Of a stretch of DNA of 20,960 bases, positions 1 through 7,827 are shown in pieces. Position 1 is the first letter of the stretch; the number at the start of each line of letters is the position of its first letter. The stretch is from an uncultured Clostridia bacterium (GTDB lineage Bacteria; Bacillota; Clostridia; UMGS1810). The DNA lies in assembly GCA_934463165.1 (NCBI GenBank), contig CAKSJG010000035.1, positions 1 through 20,960 of the forward strand, in the 5' to 3' direction. Both the position numbers and the translations under genes were made by a program. The notes beneath the pieces were generated by a model, which saw nothing but the letters and a program-made list of their open reading frames with translations, ran no database searches and had not been told where the DNA came from.

Positions 1-353
1 TGCACTGCCTGTTTGAGCGACTTAAAATAAAATACATATACCTGTAACCGATACGAATTTTTAATGTGTTCGGATATCAACGCACCTGCTTAAGCTCACG
101 GGAATTGAACTCGATATGCCCTTTGTTTGAAAAATTAAAGTCTTTTCAATTTGTCGTCCTTGAAAGGTGTCAGCCTGTCTGCGTCCTCCGCATTGAAAAT
201 ACAAATAAATTTTCTAAACAAATGGTCAAAGAGTCAAAAAAGAAAAAATTTTGTATCAGACAAAGAAAATTCGAAAATAATACTGACGTATATTTGATGA
301 ATTTTCTGCAGTATTATGCAAAATTTTCCTTTTTAGATCTGTAATTAATTTAT
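1..353. other. AT-rich stretch without a convincing gene
   Basis: I see no supported gene here. The longest open frame (66-344, plus) has no Shine-Dalgarno sequence, a low-complexity lysine/phenylalanine-rich translation and no family motif. On the minus strand, one frame between about 145 and 240 reads as a short stretch of ordinary-looking protein ending in a stop, which could be the decayed tail of a gene, but it has no start. The segment around 81-120 faintly resembles a tRNA T-arm on the minus strand, but only three of the five stem pairs form and no acceptor stem follows. Confidence 0.4.
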
Positions 354-842
354 CTAATCCAAAATATTAATCACTTCAATACCAATTTTATTTGCATAGT
401 CAACAGTATTTTTTGTACCGGACGGTATTCCGCTATATACGGCAATAACCCTATTTGACCTATCTACCATAAATTTATTTCTTATCTGATAGCATGCTCT
501 GTAATAATGATTGCTTATTGTTTGAACATAATCAGCATTATTAATTATTTTTTTATATTTTTCTTTTTCATATGTTCCGCGGCGATTTTCAAATCCGGGA
601 TGAGGTATTGCACATATTAAATGCAAATTTTTATTATGTTTTCTTCTTTCAAGAACAATTTCAGCCGCCCGAATATCGGTTCCGCGTGCCATGCCTGTTA
701 TAAATGTTACATATCCGTCGGCTATTGCATCATCAACAACTTTTTCCAAAATAATTTTAATCTTTTCTTCTTCATACATTAGTTTTTCGGGTCTGTGTCC
801 CGTAAAACAACACCTATGTTTTCTTAAATCATTTGTACTCAT
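354..842 (-). CDS. SLOG/DUF1273 (YpsA-like) family protein
   Basis: This is a 162-residue protein of the SLOG Rossmann-like superfamily, DUF1273/YpsA branch. Visible signatures are the N-terminal CCFTGHRPEKL strand-loop, the ITGMARGTDIRAAE segment (the GxxxGxDxxAAE-type nucleotide-binding loop) and a C-terminal VYSGIPSGTKNTVDYA stretch matching the family's second Gly-rich loop. Family knowledge: SLOG domains bind nucleotides or nucleotide-derived ligands, and the exact activity of short DUF1273 proteins is unsettled. I chose the start at 842 rather than an upstream ATG at 935 because AAGGAG lies at 850-855 with ideal spacing and the family motif begins a few residues later. No signal peptide or membrane segment is seen. 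It is divergent from two Xre regulators, which probably share its control region. The function is unknown, but the family call is fairly secure. Confidence 0.8.
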   Translation of the reverse strand: MSTNDLRKHRCCFTGHRPEKLMYEEEKIKIILEKVVDDAIADGYVTFITGMARGTDIRAAEIVLERRKHNKNLHLICAIPHPGFENRRGTYEKEKYKKIINNADYVQTISNHYYRACYQIRNKFMVDRSNRVIAVYSGIPSGTKNTVDYANKIGIEVINILD

Positions 843-1046
843 ATAAATTCTCCTTACCTGTATTAATAACAGACAATTATAAAATATCCGATTTGATGCA
901 CATTTTGCAGAATTTTTTCTTCTCTTTGCTACCAAAGTGCATATTATAATTTTCCTTGGTGGAATGGCATAGACAAAAATTATTCACATCTTTTTTATTT
1001 TATAATCATCTAAATATTAAGAATAGTATAACAAATATCAATAAAT

Positions 1047-1074
1047 TACGCAAGTGCGTATACGTATAAACGTA
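1047..1074. promoter_or_regulatory. Two abutting 14-bp palindromes, probable operators
   Basis: TACGCAAGTGCGTA (1047-1060) is a perfect inverted repeat with 6-bp arms. It is followed directly by TACGTATAAACGTA (1061-1074), an inverted repeat with 5-bp arms. The two share the outline TACGy(N)4rCGTA. They lie 38 bp before the first Xre gene and in the divergent gap with the SLOG gene, where the binding site of a dimeric Xre repressor would be expected. A TATAAA-like -10 at 1065-1070 would lie inside the second palindrome, but its -35 is weak. Operator function is inferred. Confidence 0.6.
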
Positions 1075-1111
1075 AACAAGTATAAAATACTAATTAATTG
1101 GAGATGATTTT

Positions 1112-1354
1112 ATGGGAATTAAGAATGCAATAGTTTTACGAATTAAAGAATTATGCAAACAAAAACAAATAAAATATAATACTCTGGCAACAAATTCGGG
1201 TGTCACACCGTCAACGGTGTACAGTCTTCTTGATGAAAACAGAAAAGATATCGGTGTTCTTGTTTTGAAAAAGCTTTGTGACGGATTGGATATTTCAATA
1301 TCAGATTTTTTTGATTCCGACATTTTCAGAAACTTGGAACAAGAAATAAAATAA
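1112..1354 (+). CDS. Small Xre-family HTH regulator (first of a pair)
   Basis: An 80-residue Cro/CI-type DNA-binding protein that is essentially one HTH domain. The helix-turn-helix is read at about residues 25-45 (LATNSGVTPSTVYSLLDENR), followed by the LKKLCDGLDISISDFF segment typical of helix 4/5 of short Xre regulators (HTH_26/HTH_3 type). GGAG at 1100-1103 gives 8-bp spacing to the ATG. There is no dimerisation or peptidase domain, so it probably acts as a small dimeric repressor. The tandem palindromes at 1047-1074 just upstream suggest autoregulation. A second Xre gene follows after 34 bp and is probably cotranscribed. The DNA target and the effector are unknown. Confidence 0.85.
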   Translation: MGIKNAIVLRIKELCKQKQIKYNTLATNSGVTPSTVYSLLDENRKDIGVLVLKKLCDGLDISISDFFDSDIFRNLEQEIK

Positions 1355-1388
1355 TTCTTATCGAATAAAAATATTAAGGATGAATTTT

Positions 1389-1637
1389 ATGGAACAAAAA
1401 ATAAGACGTGACCGTAATATGGGAGACAATTTAAGAAAACTGCGGCTTAAACATGAAATATCTCAAGAAAAACTATGTGCAGAGCTTCAAAGACGCGGAT
1501 GTGATATCGGCAGAAGTACCTATGCCAAATATGAAGCCGGTGAATTAAATATTCGGATAAGTGTAATAATTGAACTTAAAAAGATTTATAACTGTTCATT
1601 TGATGATTTTTTTGACGGACTTGATATAATAGTTTGA
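1389..1637 (+). CDS. Small Xre-family HTH regulator (second of a pair)
   Basis: An 82-residue Xre-type regulator. The N-terminal MGDNLRKLRLKHEISQEKLCAELQ run is the classic helix 1-2 of the HTH_3 family. The recognition helix is GRSTYAKYEAGELN, and the protein ends in a short acidic FDDFFDGLDIIV tail. I chose the start at 1389 over an in-frame ATG at 1380 because the upstream ATG overlaps the AAGGA Shine-Dalgarno (1376-1380), which is correctly spaced from 1389. It lies 34 bp after the first regulator, so the two are probably one transcript ending at the hairpin at 1664-1689. The two proteins share only general Xre features and are not recent duplicates. Confidence 0.85.
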   Translation: MEQKIRRDRNMGDNLRKLRLKHEISQEKLCAELQRRGCDIGRSTYAKYEAGELNIRISVIIELKKIYNCSFDDFFDGLDIIV

Positions 1638-1663
1638 GTTCTTTTAAATTTATTCCAAAAACA

Positions 1664-1697
1664 GACCCCATTGATTTTTCAATGAGGTCATTTTATT
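1664..1697. terminator. Bidirectional intrinsic terminator
   Basis: An 11-bp stem (1664-1674 with 1679-1689, one C:A mismatch) closes a TTTT loop. It is followed by ATTTTATT on the plus strand and by TGTTTTTGG on the minus strand. It sits between the convergent Xre pair and the serine hydrolase, so it probably serves both. Confidence 0.8.
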
Positions 1698-1720
1698 AAA
1701 TATCAATTAAATTTTTAAAA

Positions 1721-2896
1721 TTAATCAAGACAAGAATAAACAACGTTTCTCAGCCTCGGCTGATAATAATCCTCCAAAGGATTAAGCATATGGTGTGCAT
1801 AAAATACACCGAGTCTGTTTTCGGGATCAACAAGAACAGTTGCCCCCGCAGCACCTCCCCAACCGAATTCGCCGAGAGGTGACAGCGCACCGCCTTTTGC
1901 CCTGTCCGTCAGTGTTCTGACGCCGAGCCCGTAACCGTATCCTTTAACGGCAGCCCAGTTAAAATACGGCATAGTCACAGATGTGAGCTGATTTGTGCGC
2001 AAAAGATCAACAGCAAACCTGCTGATTATTCTTTCACCTATCGGTGATATACCTCCGTTTGCAAGCGCGGAAACAAATTTTGCGTATTCTCCGACTTTTG
2101 TTACAATTCCGGCGCCGCCGCTGTCATATTCATCACTTACGATAAAGCAATTGGAATTATCCGTCCTTTTCAGGTCGCCGTCCTTTACTCCGCTTTTCTG
2201 CAGCTCCACAAGATCCGCCCCATGCCCCGACTGCGGTTCAAAGCTGTATTGCGTTGCCATTTTCGGCATATCTTCCTTTGATATATGATATGAAGTATCT
2301 GTCATACCGCAAGGCTCAAATATATTTTTCTTCATATAATTTTCAAATCTTTCGCCCGAAACAGCCTCGACAACACCTGCCAGAATATCATGACAAAGGC
2401 TGTAGCCCCAATGTGTGCCGGGTTCATCAACCAACGGGTACGCCGCAAGACGTTTCACACATTCAAGCGTTGACAGATCGCCGGCAATTTCATCGCTGCC
2501 GTACGGCTTTTTCAGTTTTTCAAGGTTATAGTCAAAGCCGCCGGTCATGGTGAAAATATTTCTTATTGTAATTACGTTTTTACATTTCTCTATATTTCCG
2601 TCAGCGTCTTTAACTGTCATATTCTTAAACTCGGGTATGTATTCATAAAGCGGATCGCTTAAAAGAATTTTACCCTGCTCCAAAAGCTGCATAGCAGCCG
2701 TAACGGTTGCGACTTTAGAGCATGAATAAATATACATAAGTTCATCGCCCCGCATTTTTGTTTTGCTCTCTATATCGGCAAATCCGCTGCTGTAACGGAA
2801 TACTTCTTCATTATCCTTATACACGCTGACGCTGTTACCGGGAATCACCCAATCGGTAAGTGAATCCATAAATTTTTCAAGATTTTTAAAGTTCAT
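1721..2896 (-). CDS. Serine hydrolase of the beta-lactamase/class C family
   Basis: A 391-residue member of the PF00144 beta-lactamase-fold serine hydrolases, which includes class C beta-lactamases, DD-peptidases and esterases. The nucleophile motif SxxK is seen as SCSK (S58, K61). The second motif appears as WGYSL (Y165), with Leu where the family often has Asn. A Gly-rich GWGGAAG stretch near residue 343 stands at the place of the third (KTG/HxG-like) motif. No signal peptide is visible, so the enzyme is probably cytoplasmic, which argues against a classical resistance beta-lactamase and for an esterase or peptidase. GGAGAG at 2902-2907 supports the start. It lies 24 bp after ung and is probably the last gene of the typA-ung transcript. 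The substrate cannot be told from sequence. Confidence 0.85.
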   Translation of the reverse strand: MNFKNLEKFMDSLTDWVIPGNSVSVYKDNEEVFRYSSGFADIESKTKMRGDELMYIYSCSKVATVTAAMQLLEQGKILLSDPLYEYIPEFKNMTVKDADGNIEKCKNVITIRNIFTMTGGFDYNLEKLKKPYGSDEIAGDLSTLECVKRLAAYPLVDEPGTHWGYSLCHDILAGVVEAVSGERFENYMKKNIFEPCGMTDTSYHISKEDMPKMATQYSFEPQSGHGADLVELQKSGVKDGDLKRTDNSNCFIVSDEYDSGGAGIVTKVGEYAKFVSALANGGISPIGERIISRFAVDLLRTNQLTSVTMPYFNWAAVKGYGYGLGVRTLTDRAKGGALSPLGEFGWGGAAGATVLVDPENRLGVFYAHHMLNPLEDYYQPRLRNVVYSCLD

Positions 2897-2920
2897 TTTG
2901 CTCTCTCCAAAAAATATAAT

Positions 2921-3595
2921 TTAAATATTTTCTATCTGCCAGTCTATAGGCTTTTCGCCCATTTTAACAAGCTCTTCGTTGGCAATTTTAAAATGATTGC
3001 ACCCGAAAAATCCCCTGTTTGCCGAGAGCGGACTCGGATGAACAGACATCAGCACAATGTGCTTGCTCCTGTCAATAAGCATGGATTTAGCCTTTGCATT
3101 GCTTCCCCACAGCATAAATATAACCGGCTTTTCACGTTCGTTGAGCGCTTTTATTACTTTATCTGTCAGTATCTCCCAGCCGACGTTACGGTGAGAATTT
3201 GCCATATCCTTACGGACGGTGAGCGAAGTGTTCAAAAGAAGAACACCCTGCCTTGCCCATTTTTCAAGATAACCGTTATTCGGAATGTAACATCCAAGGC
3301 TGTCATGAAGCTCACGGTAAATGTTTCTGAGCGACGGGGGTATTGCTATCCCCTTTTTAACCGAAAAAGCAAGCCCGTGAGCCTCTCCCTCTCCGTGATA
3401 CGGATCCTGACCGAGAATAACAACCTTTACATCGTCAAAATCGGTATATTTAAAAGCATTGAAAATGTCATACATAGACGGATAAATCGTTTGCTCGCTG
3501 TATTCTTTTTTCAAAAATTCTCTGAGTCTCAGATAATACGGCTGATGAAATTCGTCATTTAAAATTTCATCCCACTTATTTCCTATATTAACCAT
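2921..3595 (-). CDS. ung: Uracil-DNA glycosylase, family 1
   Basis: A 224-residue family 1 uracil-DNA glycosylase that removes uracil from DNA to start base-excision repair in the cytoplasm. The water-activating loop is GQDPYHG with Asp64. The uracil-binding segment LLLNTSLTV is at 119-127, and MLWGSNAKAK is at 161-170. The DNA-intercalation/catalytic loop is HPSPLS with His186. The length is normal for the family. The start at 3595 is preceded only by a GGCGGTG-like ribosome binding site, suggesting translation helped by coupling to typA, whose stop lies 18 bp upstream. The gene has no visible promoter of its own and sits in a typA-ung-hydrolase operon. Confidence 0.97.
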   Translation of the reverse strand: MVNIGNKWDEILNDEFHQPYYLRLREFLKKEYSEQTIYPSMYDIFNAFKYTDFDDVKVVILGQDPYHGEGEAHGLAFSVKKGIAIPPSLRNIYRELHDSLGCYIPNNGYLEKWARQGVLLLNTSLTVRKDMANSHRNVGWEILTDKVIKALNEREKPVIFMLWGSNAKAKSMLIDRSKHIVLMSVHPSPLSANRGFFGCNHFKIANEELVKMGEKPIDWQIENI

Positions 3596-3613
3596 AAAAA
3601 CACCGCCCGACAG

Positions 3614-5431
3614 TCATTTTCTTGCGTTTGCTTTTGCTCTTAATGTTTTATCAAGAATTCTCTTTCTGATACGCAGGCTTTGCGGAGTTACCTCCAAAAG
3701 TTCATCATCGGCAAGAAATTCTATGCAGTTTTCAAGCGACATAACAATGGGAGGCACGAGCCTTAACGCATCATCCGAACCCGACGCACGCGTGTTTGTA
3801 ATATGCTTTTTCTTACATACGTTAACGTCTATATCGGCTCCGCGGTTATTTTCGCCGACAACCATACCGCTGTATACTTTTTCACCCGGTCCGATAAAGA
3901 GACTTCCTCTTTCCTGAGCATTGAAAAGTCCGTATGTTATTGCCTCGCCGTCTTCAAATGCAACGAGAGATCCTCTCTGGCGTACGGGGATATCACCCTT
4001 AAATTCTTCATATCCCGAAAGAACGTGATTCATAATACCGTTTCCCCTTGTATCAGTCATAAGCTGCGAACGGTAACCAATAAGGCTTCTTGACGGAATA
4101 TCAAATTCTATTCTGGTAAATCCGTTTGAAGAAGCGTGCATATTTGTCATTTTAGCTTTTCTTTCGCTGAGGGTCTGGATAACGGTACCCGTAAATTCAT
4201 CCGGAACATCCACAACAAGAAGCTCCATAGGCTCCATAACCTTTCCGTTAACTGTCTTTGTGATAACCTGAGGTTTTGAAACCTGAAATTCATATCCCTG
4301 ACGTCTCATTGTCTCTATGAGAATGGAAAGGTGAAGCTCTCCTCTACCCGAAACCTTAAACGTCTCGGCGGAATCCGTCTCCTCTACCTTAAGGCTGACA
4401 TTCGTTGCCATTTCCTTAAACAGTCTGTCACGAAGATGACGGCTTGTAACAAACTCGCCCTCTTTGCCTGCAAACGGGCTGTTGTTAACGCTGAAATTCA
4501 TCGAAATTGTAGGCTCGTCTATATCTACAAACGGAAGTGGATCGGGATTGTCGGTATCGCAAATGGTTTCTCCTATTTTTACATCCGCAACACCGGCTAC
4601 AAGGACTATGTCTCCGATAGTTGCTTCTTCCGCCTCGGAGCGCTTAAGCCCGTCATACATAAACATCTTTGTGATTCTGATATTCTCCGTTGAACCGTCT
4701 TTTTTGCAGATAACGGCATTTTGTCCGACTCTGAGATTTCCTCTTTCAACTCTGCCGACAGCCATATGACCTACATAATCATCGTATTCTATATTTGAAA
4801 TAAGAAGCTGCAATCCTCCGTCCGGATCACCCTCCGGAGCCGGAACGTTATTTATTATCATATCGAAAAGCGGCTTTAAATCCTCGCCCTTTTGCTCCGG
4901 ATTCATCGTGGCATAGCCGTCACGTCCCGAAGCGTAAACAACGGGTGAATTAAACTGTTCGTCATTTGCTTCAAGCTCAAGGAACAGTTCAAGAACCTCG
5001 TCCACAACCTCAAACGGCCTTGCGTTCGGGCGGTCTATTTTATTAACCACGATAATCGGCTTAAGATTTAAAGACAGCGCTTTTTTGAGAACAAATCTTG
5101 TCTGCGGCATGCAGCCCTCAAATGCGTCTACCAAAACCAGAACACCGTCAACCATTTTGAGCACACGCTCAACCTCACCGCCGAAATCGGCGTGCCCCGG
5201 TGTGTCTATAATATTAATTTTAACTCCGTTATATACAAGCGATGTGTTTTTTGAAAGAATTGTTATGCCTCTTTCTCTTTCAAGATCGTTGTTATCCATA
5301 ACTCTTTCGTCAACCTGCTGGTTTTCTCTGAATGTGCCGCTCTGTTTAAGCATACCGTCAACAAGCGTGGTTTTACCGTGGTCAACGTGAGCAATTATAG
5401 CTATATTTCTTAAATTTTCTCTGACTGACAT
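3614..5431 (-). CDS. typA: Ribosome-associated translational GTPase TypA/BipA
   Basis: A 605-residue translation factor GTPase of the TypA/BipA family, which binds the ribosome at the EF-G site and helps 50S assembly and growth under cold or stress. The GTPase motifs are clear: G1 AHVDHGKT (14-21), switch I RGIT (54-57), G3 DTPGH (76-80) and G4 NKID (130-133). EF-G-like domain II follows at about 200-290, then domains III and V, and the TypA-specific C-terminal region containing RGSLVAFEDGEAITYGL and a basic tail. The length matches the family. A strong GGAGGGGAG ribosome binding site (5441-5450) precedes the ATG. It is likely the first gene of an operon with ung and the serine hydrolase, separated from rpmE by a terminator. 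Its lysine/arginine-rich end is intact. Confidence 0.98.
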   Translation of the reverse strand: MSVRENLRNIAIIAHVDHGKTTLVDGMLKQSGTFRENQQVDERVMDNNDLERERGITILSKNTSLVYNGVKINIIDTPGHADFGGEVERVLKMVDGVLVLVDAFEGCMPQTRFVLKKALSLNLKPIIVVNKIDRPNARPFEVVDEVLELFLELEANDEQFNSPVVYASGRDGYATMNPEQKGEDLKPLFDMIINNVPAPEGDPDGGLQLLISNIEYDDYVGHMAVGRVERGNLRVGQNAVICKKDGSTENIRITKMFMYDGLKRSEAEEATIGDIVLVAGVADVKIGETICDTDNPDPLPFVDIDEPTISMNFSVNNSPFAGKEGEFVTSRHLRDRLFKEMATNVSLKVEETDSAETFKVSGRGELHLSILIETMRRQGYEFQVSKPQVITKTVNGKVMEPMELLVVDVPDEFTGTVIQTLSERKAKMTNMHASSNGFTRIEFDIPSRSLIGYRSQLMTDTRGNGIMNHVLSGYEEFKGDIPVRQRGSLVAFEDGEAITYGLFNAQERGSLFIGPGEKVYSGMVVGENNRGADIDVNVCKKKHITNTRASGSDDALRLVPPIVMSLENCIEFLADDELLEVTPQSLRIRKRILDKTLRAKANARK

Positions 5432-5473
5432 AAATTAAAATCTCCCCTCCGCACCGATATCCAGTGCAAAAGC

Positions 5474-5501
5474 AGTATATCTGTATTTATCATGATGTAA
5501 A
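5474..5501 (-). promoter_or_regulatory. Candidate promoter of the typA operon
   Basis: On the minus strand TTTACA (5496-5501) and TATACT (5474-5479) are separated by 16 bp. They lie after the rpmE terminator and before the typA ribosome binding site. The match is reasonable but not consensus. Confidence 0.45.
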
Positions 5502-5510
5502 AAGTACATA

Positions 5511-5543
5511 AAAATACCAAAACCCCTTCATTGGAAGGGGTTT
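5511..5543 (-). terminator. Intrinsic terminator of rpmE
   Basis: A perfect 10-bp stem, AAACCCCTTC (5520-5529) paired with GAAGGGGTTT (5534-5543), has a 4-nt loop. On the minus strand it is followed by a U-rich TTTTGGTATTTTT run. It lies 11 bp after the rpmE stop. Confidence 0.85.
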
Positions 5544-5553
5544 AAATGTTAGA

Positions 5554-5757
5554 CTATTTTTCAAGTCCGAATCTCTTTCTGAACTTATCAACTCTTCCGC
5601 CTGTATCAACGAGCTTCTGCTTGCCTGTATAGAACGGATGACAATTTGAACATATTTCAACCGAAATGTTCTGTTTTGTCGAACCTGTCTCGAAAGTAGC
5701 ACCGCATGCACACTTAATAGTGGTAGGCTGATAATTCGGGTGTATTCCTTCTTTCAT
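5554..5757 (-). CDS. rpmE: 50S ribosomal protein L31 (zinc-binding type)
   Basis: A 67-residue ribosomal protein L31 of the large subunit, bridging the 50S central protuberance to the 30S head. Four cysteines at 16, 18, 36 and 39 (CAC and CSNC) form the zinc site, so this is the zinc-containing C+ form rather than the zinc-free YkgM-like paralog. The conserved HPNYQ start and the HPFYTGKQKLVDTGGRVDKF core are intact. AGAGGTGA precedes the ATG. It is monocistronic: its promoter is at 5813-5841 and a strong terminator directly follows. Confidence 0.97.
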   Translation of the reverse strand: MKEGIHPNYQPTTIKCACGATFETGSTKQNISVEICSNCHPFYTGKQKLVDTGGRVDKFRKRFGLEK

Positions 5758-5812
5758 TGTATGTTCACCTCTTTCAACGGATTAAATTATCTGTTCGTAT
5801 TAAACCTAAAGT

Positions 5813-5841
5813 ATTATACCACAACCAAAACAATATTGCAA
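5813..5841 (-). promoter_or_regulatory. Promoter of rpmE
   Basis: On the minus strand TTGCAA (5836-5841) and TATAAT (5813-5818) are separated by exactly 17 bp, close to the sigma-A consensus. The start of transcription would fall about 50 nt before the rpmE ATG. Confidence 0.75.
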
Positions 5842-5866
5842 GTGGTTTAACGTATTTTTTTTATAA

Positions 5867-7594
5867 TTATATAAATTTAGACATTTCTGCCATACAATCG
5901 TCTAATTTTTTCTTTGCTTTTGCATAAGAATTATCACACACGCCGAAATAAAACTTTATCTTCGGTTCCGTGCCCGACGGTCTTACGGCAAACCAACCGT
6001 CGCCCTCAAGGTCATAGCGGAAAACGTCTGATGACGGCAGATTAAGCTTTTCAACCTTTCCGGTTTCAAAATCCGTTCTCTCTCCGCTCTTTACATCCCA
6101 CATACGCGTCACTTTCATACCGCCGAATTCCTTGGGCGGATTTGTGCGGAATTTTTCCATGATATTTTTAATTTTTTCACTTCCGTCAATTCCCGCAAAT
6201 GTAAGCGGCTTTGTAAATTCCATATAGTAACCGTATTTTTCGTAAAGGTGCATCAATCCGTCATAAAGCGTCATGCCCTTTGCCTTGTAGTCAGCCGCCA
6301 TTTCGGTAATGAGCATTGCGGCAACAACGGCGTCTTTATCGCGTGCGTATGTACCCGAAAGATAACCGTAGCTCTCTTCAAATCCGAGGAGAAATTCGTT
6401 ATAGTTATCGTGAGTTTCAAAGTCCTTTATCATTTCTCCGATATACTTAAAGCCTGTCAGCACGTCATGAACATGTACATTATAGTCCTTTGCAATGGGA
6501 TAAATCATGGATGTCGTAACAATAGTCTTTATTATTGCGCCCTTGTCCGTAAGCGTTCCGTTTTCTTTTTTGTTTCTCAAAATAAATTCCGAAAGCAGCA
6601 CGCCTATCTGATTACCGTTAAGGGTTATAAATTCACCCTTTTCATCGGTAACTATAACTCCTATTCTGTCGGCATCAGGGTCGGTTGCAAAAATAAGATC
6701 CGCACGCTCTTTTTTTGCCATTTCAATAGCTATGGCAAAGCCCGCTTTTTCTTCAGGGTTAGGAGATTTAACCGTTGAAAAATTCGGATCGGGAAGCTCC
6801 TGCTCCTTTACGATTCTGAGGTTCTTAACACCGATCATATCGAGTATTCTTCTTACGGGTTTGTTGCCCGTTCCGTGGAACGGAGAATAAATAACGCTGA
6901 AACCATCTCCGAGCTTTTTAATGGGCTCTTCGGTAATCGACTGTTTTTTTACGTTTGCAAGATATTCTCTGTCAATATCTTCACCGATTATTTCAAGAAG
7001 CCCCTTATCCTTTGCTTCCTGCTCGCTTATAACCTTAACGCCGTCAAATATGTCTGTCTTTTCTATTATGGATATTACATAATCCGACGATTTCGGCGGA
7101 AGCTGACCGCCGTCCTCTCCGTATGCCTTATAACCGTTATACTCTTTGGGATTGTGGCTTGCGGTAATTACGATACCTCGCGCGCATCCCAAAAATCTTA
7201 CGGCAAACGAAAGCTCCGGTGTCGGACGGAGTTCGTCAAATACATAAGCCTTTATTCCGTTTGCGGCAATAACCCTTGCGCTTTCAATTGCAAACTCACG
7301 GGACATATGTCTGCAGTCATATGCAATGACAACGCCTCTTTTTATTGCCTCTTCGCCGCTGTTTTTTATATCCTCGCAAAGTCCCTGTGTCGCGCGCCTT
7401 ACGGTGTATATATTCATTCTGTTGCTGCCTGCGCCTATTATTCCTCTGAGACCTGCGGTTCCGAATTCAAGATCTTTATAAAATCTCTCTTTTATTTCAT
7501 TATCATCATCTTTAATCTGAATAAGTTCATTTTTTGATTCGGCATCAACCGCATCACTTTCAAGCCATCTTTGGTATTTTTCCATATAATCCAT
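5867..7594 (-). CDS. pgcA: Phosphoglucomutase/phosphomannomutase (alpha-D-phosphohexomutase)
   Basis: A 575-residue cytoplasmic alpha-D-phosphohexomutase that interconverts hexose-1- and hexose-6-phosphates and supplies glucose-1-phosphate for wall or storage polysaccharides. The four family loops are all present: the phosphoserine loop TASHNP (Ser146), the Mg-binding loop DPDADR (306-311), the sugar-recognition loop GFEESYGY (about 405-412) and the phosphate-binding loop RPSGTEP (539-545). The size fits the long PgcA-type enzymes. I chose the start at 7594 because AAAGGG about 9 bp upstream fits it; an ATG at 7627 has no such site, and an in-frame ATG at 7585 is less likely. It is monocistronic and divergent from hpf. 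Whether glucose or mannose phosphate is preferred cannot be read from sequence, so the symbol is tentative. Confidence 0.93.
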   Translation of the reverse strand: MDYMEKYQRWLESDAVDAESKNELIQIKDDDNEIKERFYKDLEFGTAGLRGIIGAGSNRMNIYTVRRATQGLCEDIKNSGEEAIKRGVVIAYDCRHMSREFAIESARVIAANGIKAYVFDELRPTPELSFAVRFLGCARGIVITASHNPKEYNGYKAYGEDGGQLPPKSSDYVISIIEKTDIFDGVKVISEQEAKDKGLLEIIGEDIDREYLANVKKQSITEEPIKKLGDGFSVIYSPFHGTGNKPVRRILDMIGVKNLRIVKEQELPDPNFSTVKSPNPEEKAGFAIAIEMAKKERADLIFATDPDADRIGVIVTDEKGEFITLNGNQIGVLLSEFILRNKKENGTLTDKGAIIKTIVTTSMIYPIAKDYNVHVHDVLTGFKYIGEMIKDFETHDNYNEFLLGFEESYGYLSGTYARDKDAVVAAMLITEMAADYKAKGMTLYDGLMHLYEKYGYYMEFTKPLTFAGIDGSEKIKNIMEKFRTNPPKEFGGMKVTRMWDVKSGERTDFETGKVEKLNLPSSDVFRYDLEGDGWFAVRPSGTEPKIKFYFGVCDNSYAKAKKKLDDCMAEMSKFI

Positions 7595-7634
7595 AATCAA
7601 ACACCCTTTCCGAATAAATTTATCCAACTATATT

Positions 7635-7663
7635 ATTATACACCATTTTCTATATAAAATCAA
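7635..7663 (-). promoter_or_regulatory. Promoter of the phosphohexomutase gene
   Basis: On the minus strand TTGATT (7658-7663) and TATAAT (7635-7640) are separated by 17 bp. They lie about 40 bp upstream of the chosen start and back to back with the hpf promoters. Confidence 0.7.
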
Positions 7664-7686
7664 GAAAAATATTATTGCAAAAACAC

Positions 7687-7724
7687 TTGTATTATTTGTT
7701 GTTTTGTGCTATAATAAGTATAAT
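7687..7724 (+). promoter_or_regulatory. Two overlapping promoters of hpf
   Basis: Promoter 1 is TTGTAT (7687-7692), 17 bp, then TATAAT (7710-7715), with TG at 7707-7708 forming an extended -10. Promoter 2 is TTGTTG (7696-7701), 17 bp, then TATAAT (7719-7724). The two are shifted by 9 bp. A leader of about 100 nt precedes hpf. Confidence 0.7.
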
Positions 7725-7827
7725 CGAAGATGAGTTTTTTATAAAATTTGTCAATGATTGTCTGAAATACTTAAGTTTATAACTCGCTGATGCGATTTAT
7801 ACAAATTACGAACAAGGAGCTGATTTT

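Noticed and set aside
81..120. tRNA-like T-arm on the minus strand
   Set aside because: Only three of five T-stem pairs form and no acceptor or anticodon arm can be folded around it.
145..240. Short minus-strand reading frame resembling a protein C-terminus
   Set aside because: About 30 codons, no start codon after the preceding stop; at best a gene remnant, not supportable.
66..344. 92-codon open frame on the plus strand
   Set aside because: No ribosome binding site, low-complexity lysine-rich translation and no recognisable motif; AT-rich chance frame.
1721..2896. Antibiotic-resistance beta-lactamase
   Set aside because: No signal peptide and a changed second motif; the fold is shared by many cytoplasmic esterases and peptidases.
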